The notes under the pieces: generated by a model
Databases searched by the model: none
What the model saw: the letters and a program-made list of their open reading frames with translations, nothing else
What the model was told of the DNA's origin: nothing
Part shown: piece after piece, positions 61,014-64,000 of the stretch
How the letters are laid out: every line of letters begins with the position of its first letter
How positions within the stretch are numbered: position 1 is the first letter of the stretch
Program-made: the position numbers and the translations under genes
Assembly: GCA_934565795.1 (NCBI GenBank)
Contig: CAKTIM010000004.1
Span: 62,001 to 126,000 of the forward strand
Length of the DNA stretch: 64,000 nt
Reading direction: 5' to 3'
Source of the DNA: an uncultured Oscillospiraceae bacterium
GTDB taxonomy: Bacteria > Bacillota > Clostridia > Oscillospirales > Oscillospiraceae

Positions 61014-62189
61014 ATGATCAATCAGACTGCCTATGAATTGGGCGCCAACCGCTCCTGCATCCGGGATCTGTTTGAATACGGCCGGGCCCGGGTGGCGGTG
61101 GTGGGCGAAGAAAATGTGTTTGACTATTCCCTGGGGAATCCCTCCATTCCCTCGCCGCCGGAGGTGGACGAGGCGGTGCGGCAGATTTTACAGGACACGC
61201 CCACCCTGCTGGTGCACGGCTATACCAGCGCCGTGGGTGACGCCGCCGCCCGGCAGGCCATTGCCGACGACCTGAACCGCCGCTACGACGCCGGATGCCG
61301 GGGGGAGGATTTCTTCCTGGGCTGCGGCGCGGCCCCGGAGCTGGTGGCGGTGTTCACCGCGCTGGCGGTGCCCGGCGGGGAGCTGCTGGCCATTGCGCCC
61401 TATTTCCCGGAATACAAGCCCTTTGCCCAGGCGGCGGGGCTGGAATTCAAAGTAGTGCCCCCGGACGTGCCGGAATTCCAGATTCGGCTGGACGCCGTGG
61501 AGGCCATGCTCACCCCCCGCACCCAGGCGGTGCTGATCAATTCCCCCAACAACCCCTCCGGCGTGGTATACACCCGGCAGACCTTGCAGGCCCTGGCCGA
61601 GCTGCTGACCCGCAAAGGGGCGGAATTCGGCCATCCCATCTATCTGATCTCCGACGAGCCGTACCGGGAGCTGGCCTACGGGGTGGAGGTGCCCTTCGTG
61701 CCGCTGATTTACCCGAACACCATCGTGTGCTATTCCTATTCCAAATCCCTGTCCCTGCCCGGTGAGCGGATCGGCTACATCTATGTCCCCCAGGCCTGCG
61801 CGGACAGCCGGGCGCTGTATGCCGCCGTGGCGGGGGCCGCCCGCAGCGCGGGGCATGTGTGCGCCCCCAGCCTGTGGCAGCGGGTGATCGCCCGCTGTGC
61901 CCACCTGCGCCCCGACCTGGCCGCCTACGACCGCAACCGCCGCACCCTGTACGACGCGCTGACCGCCATGGGCTACGAGATGGCAAAGCCCGACGGCGCG
62001 TTTTACCTGTTCATCAAGGCCCCCGGCGGCGACGCCAACGCCTTTTCTGAAAAGGCCAAGGCCCGGGATCTGCTCCTGGTTCCCGGCGACGGCTTCGGCT
62101 GCCCCGGCTATTTCCGCATCTGCTATTGCGTCTGCCACGACATGATCCGGCGCAGCCTCCCCGTTTTCAGGGAACTGATTACCGACTGA
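61014..62189 (+). CDS. Class I/II PLP-dependent aminotransferase
   Basis: A 391-residue enzyme. NVFDYSLGNPSIPSPPEVDE is the N-terminal substrate loop; VLINSPNNPSGVVYTRQTL holds the conserved NNPSG Asn; LISDEPYRELAYG supplies Asp and Tyr; CYSYSKSLSLPGERIGYIYV contains the PLP lysine. The C-terminal GYFRICYCVCHDMIRRSL includes the carboxylate-binding Arg. It transfers amino groups between amino and keto acids; the substrate is not readable. AAGGAG precedes the ATG. Second gene of the exonuclease operon. Confidence 0.92.
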   Translation: MINQTAYELGANRSCIRDLFEYGRARVAVVGEENVFDYSLGNPSIPSPPEVDEAVRQILQDTPTLLVHGYTSAVGDAAARQAIADDLNRRYDAGCRGEDFFLGCGAAPELVAVFTALAVPGGELLAIAPYFPEYKPFAQAAGLEFKVVPPDVPEFQIRLDAVEAMLTPRTQAVLINSPNNPSGVVYTRQTLQALAELLTRKGAEFGHPIYLISDEPYRELAYGVEVPFVPLIYPNTIVCYSYSKSLSLPGERIGYIYVPQACADSRALYAAVAGAARSAGHVCAPSLWQRVIARCAHLRPDLAAYDRNRRTLYDALTAMGYEMAKPDGAFYLFIKAPGGDANAFSEKAKARDLLLVPGDGFGCPGYFRICYCVCHDMIRRSLPVFRELITD

Positions 62190-62230
62190 AGCATTACACA
62201 TTGGGAGCCTTGTCTCCCGGAGAAAGGATT

Positions 62231-63577
62231 ATGACAAAAGATTTAACATCCGGCTCGCCGTTGAAGCTGATTATTCAATTTACATTTCCGGCATTTCTGG
62301 GATTGCTGTTCCAGCAGTTTTATAATGTGGTGGATACCGTCATTGTGGGTAAGCTCCTGGGCATCGGCCCCCTGGCGGGGGTGGGCGCCACAGGGTCGCT
62401 GAGCTTCATGGTGCTGGGCTTCTGCATCGGCATCTGCAACGGCTTCGCCATCCCCATTGCCCAGAAGTTCGGCGCGAACGATCAGGTGGCGCTGCGTAAA
62501 TACGTGGCCAACAGCCTGTGGCTGACCGCTTTTTTTTCCCTGGTGCTCACGCTGCCGGTGGCCGTGTTCTGCCGCCCCATTCTGCGGCTGATGAATACGC
62601 CGGAGGATGTGTTTGAGTATGCCTACGGGTATATTTTCATCATCTTCCTGGGCATCCCCGCCGCGTTCCTCTATAATATCCTGGCTGCCATTCTCCGTTC
62701 CCTGGGCGACAGCAAGACCCCCGTGCTGTTTCTGGCGCTGTCGTCGGTGCTGAACGTGGGGCTGGACATTGCCACCATTAAGCTGCTGCACATGGGCGTG
62801 GAGGGTACCGCGCTGGCCACGGTGATCTCCCAGGGCGTGTCCGGCGTGATCTGCTTTCTCTATATGCGCAGCCGCTTCTCCGTGCTGCATATGAGCGCCG
62901 AGGAGCGCAGGCCGGACGGCGCGCTGCTCAAGCGCCTGTGCTACATGGGCATCCCCATGGGGCTGCAATACTCCGTCACCGCCATCGGCAGCCTGATTAT
63001 TCAGGCCACCATGAACGGCTTTGGTTCCATCGCCGTGGCGGGCGCTACCGCCGCCAACCGCATCAATGGCTTCCTGACCTGCCCCATCGAGGCCCTGGGC
63101 GCGTCCATGGCCCCCTACGTGGGCCAGAACCTGGGTGCGGGAAAGCTGGATCGGATCACCAAGGGCGTGGTGGATGCCTCTGTGTGCGGCTTCGTGTGCG
63201 CGGCGGTGCTGTATGTGGTGATCTGGTTCTTCGGGGAGCCGCTCACCGGCATCTTCCTGGACGTGCCCGACCCCCAGGTGATCGACTACGCCGTGCGCTT
63301 CCTGCGCCTCACCGGCGCGGGCTACTGCCTGCTGACCCTGGTGAATACGGTGCGCTTCTCCATTCAGGGCATGGGCTTCTCGGTGCTGGCCATTCTCTCC
63401 GGCGTGATGGAAATGATCGCCCGGACGGTGGCGGGCCTGGTCATTGCCCCCCACATCGGCTTCGACGCCGTGGCCCTGGGACACCCCCTGGCCTGGCTGG
63501 CCGCCGACTGCTTCCTGATCCCCGCCTTCCTTCTGTGCCGCCGGAGAGTTGCCCGGGAGCAGCATTTTGAGAGCTGA
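62231..63577 (+). CDS. MATE-family efflux transporter
   Basis: A 448-residue protein with about twelve hydrophobic segments. IIQFTFPAFLGLLFQQFYNV and VDTVIVGKLLGIGPLAGVGA, then NGFAIPIAQKFGANDQVALR, and MGIPMGLQYSVTAIGSLIIQ in the second half, match the MATE/NorM-DinF family. AAAGGA precedes ATG 62231. It is 41 bases after the aminotransferase, so the operon is probably exonuclease-aminotransferase-MATE. It is distinct from the MATE gene at 35677. Confidence 0.92.
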   Translation: MTKDLTSGSPLKLIIQFTFPAFLGLLFQQFYNVVDTVIVGKLLGIGPLAGVGATGSLSFMVLGFCIGICNGFAIPIAQKFGANDQVALRKYVANSLWLTAFFSLVLTLPVAVFCRPILRLMNTPEDVFEYAYGYIFIIFLGIPAAFLYNILAAILRSLGDSKTPVLFLALSSVLNVGLDIATIKLLHMGVEGTALATVISQGVSGVICFLYMRSRFSVLHMSAEERRPDGALLKRLCYMGIPMGLQYSVTAIGSLIIQATMNGFGSIAVAGATAANRINGFLTCPIEALGASMAPYVGQNLGAGKLDRITKGVVDASVCGFVCAAVLYVVIWFFGEPLTGIFLDVPDPQVIDYAVRFLRLTGAGYCLLTLVNTVRFSIQGMGFSVLAILSGVMEMIARTVAGLVIAPHIGFDAVALGHPLAWLAADCFLIPAFLLCRRRVAREQHFES

Positions 63578-63596
63578 AGCTACCTCAGAATTTCGA

Positions 63597-63651
63597 TGGA
63601 CAAAATCCCCTGTTTTATGGTAGAATAGCTGCAAAGCAGTTATTCTACCAT
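63597..63651 (+). promoter_or_regulatory. Promoter and inverted repeat before the AlbA_2 gene
   Basis: TGGACA, 18-base spacer, TAGAAT. The -10 lies in an inverted repeat with 16-base arms (ATGGTAGAATAGCTGC and GCAGTTATTCTACCAT, one mismatch, 63617-63651). It could be an operator or a terminator hairpin for the MATE operon; there is no T-run. Confidence 0.45.
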
Positions 63652-63675
63652 ATTCTTATTCATGGAGGATAGGGC

Positions 63676-64000
63676 ATGATTGATTTCAAAAAAATTGAAC
63701 ATTACCGGGAAAATAACCGCATTGAGGCCAAAAAGGCACTGGGAGGTTTGCCCAAAAGTATTTGGGAAACGTACTCCGCCTTTGCGAATACCTACGGTGG
63801 AATCATTCTTCTGGGTGTGGAGGAATGGGCAGACAAGTCCCTGCACACGATCCACCTGCCGGATCCTGAAAGACTCGTACGTGAATTCTGGGATGCGGTG
63901 AACAATCCCAGCAAGGCCAGCGTTAACATTCTCTCATCCCGGGACGTATTCATCCAGGAAGCGGATGGGAATTCCATCGTCGTCATCAATGTTCCCCGAG
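63676..64000 (+). CDS. AlbA_2 (Schlafen-type) domain protein, 3' end outside window
   Basis: Open frame from ATG 63676, with ATGGAGGATAGGGC upstream, to the window end, 108 codons so far. It reads MIDFKKIEHYRENNRIEAKK, SIWETYSAFANTYGGIILLG and IVVINVPR, which match the N-terminus of AlbA_2 domain proteins (E-K..G...I..SAFANT.GG.I..G). Many such proteins continue with an ATP-binding HATPase-like or HTH part and act as transcription regulators. Only the N-terminal domain is visible. Confidence 0.82.
   Translation, partial: MIDFKKIEHYRENNRIEAKKALGGLPKSIWETYSAFANTYGGIILLGVEEWADKSLHTIHLPDPERLVREFWDAVNNPSKASVNILSSRDVFIQEADGNSIVVINVPR

Overview
The window reads as a chromosomal segment of a GC-rich anaerobic Firmicute, most likely a gut-type clostridium of the Oscillospirales. 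The sequence support is paired glgC/glgD, HrcA-type CIRCE control of groES-groEL, rubrerythrin, consensus sigma-A promoters with strong AGGAGG ribosome sites, clostridial-style AraC/YesN regulators, a DUF6320 protein and an NSS transporter. No rRNA, tRNA, CRISPR array, prophage, plasmid gene or recognisable transposase gene was seen. The taxonomy is inferred from gene content only.

Layout. 1-6 kb: cation/proton antiporter (cut by the window start), MgtC/SapB protein, a large membrane protein, a flavin reductase with a DUF4097-like lipoprotein, and an RNHCP zinc protein. 6-13 kb: rubrerythrin, an XRE-fau-(unknown)-DUF1643 operon, NSS transporter and a PepV-like dipeptidase. 12.8-19.4 kb: rpsO, pnp and the glycogen operon glgC-glgD-glgA; a phosphoglucomutase that could feed it lies at 48-49.6 kb. 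20-29 kb: a flavodoxin-like reductase, GNAT acetyltransferase, a membrane protein with TPR-like repeats and a seven-repeat RCC1 propeller, and a complete ABC sugar-type importer. 29.8-35.6 kb: a condensation-type acyltransferase, a DUF6320 protein and an AraC regulator, with a tiny convergent peptide gene; then pyruvate kinase and a frameshifted AraC gene divergent from a MATE pump/acetyltransferase pair. 37.7-46 kb: SleB-like protein, groEL/groES with CIRCE, LacI regulator, orphan solute-binding protein, M24 peptidase and esterase. 46-64 kb: YesN regulator, phosphoglucomutase, ApbE-like lipoprotein, D-lyxose isomerase, thiamine pyrophosphokinase, aldose-epimerase family protein, UppP, a decayed GH43-like fragment, a duplicated-domain secreted protein, a ferredoxin-type aldo/keto reductase, an exonuclease-aminotransferase-MATE operon, and the start of an AlbA_2 gene cut by the window end.

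The most unusual content is between the genes. Seven intergenic clusters (about 19.4, 20.8, 29, 42, 50, 56 and 57.5 kb) are built from about 35 short hairpins, nearly all starting with GTAG, in both orientations. This is the layout of REP/BIME sequences mobilised by RAYT transposases. A separate hairpin element of about 64 bp has inserted into these clusters four times, after a run of G; one copy gives a clean filled/empty-site comparison. A second, unrelated family of about 160-bp MITE-like elements with terminal inverted repeats occurs four times full length, three times as short deletion forms and as fragments. Two full copies sit between a promoter and its gene and so make up most of a 5' leader.
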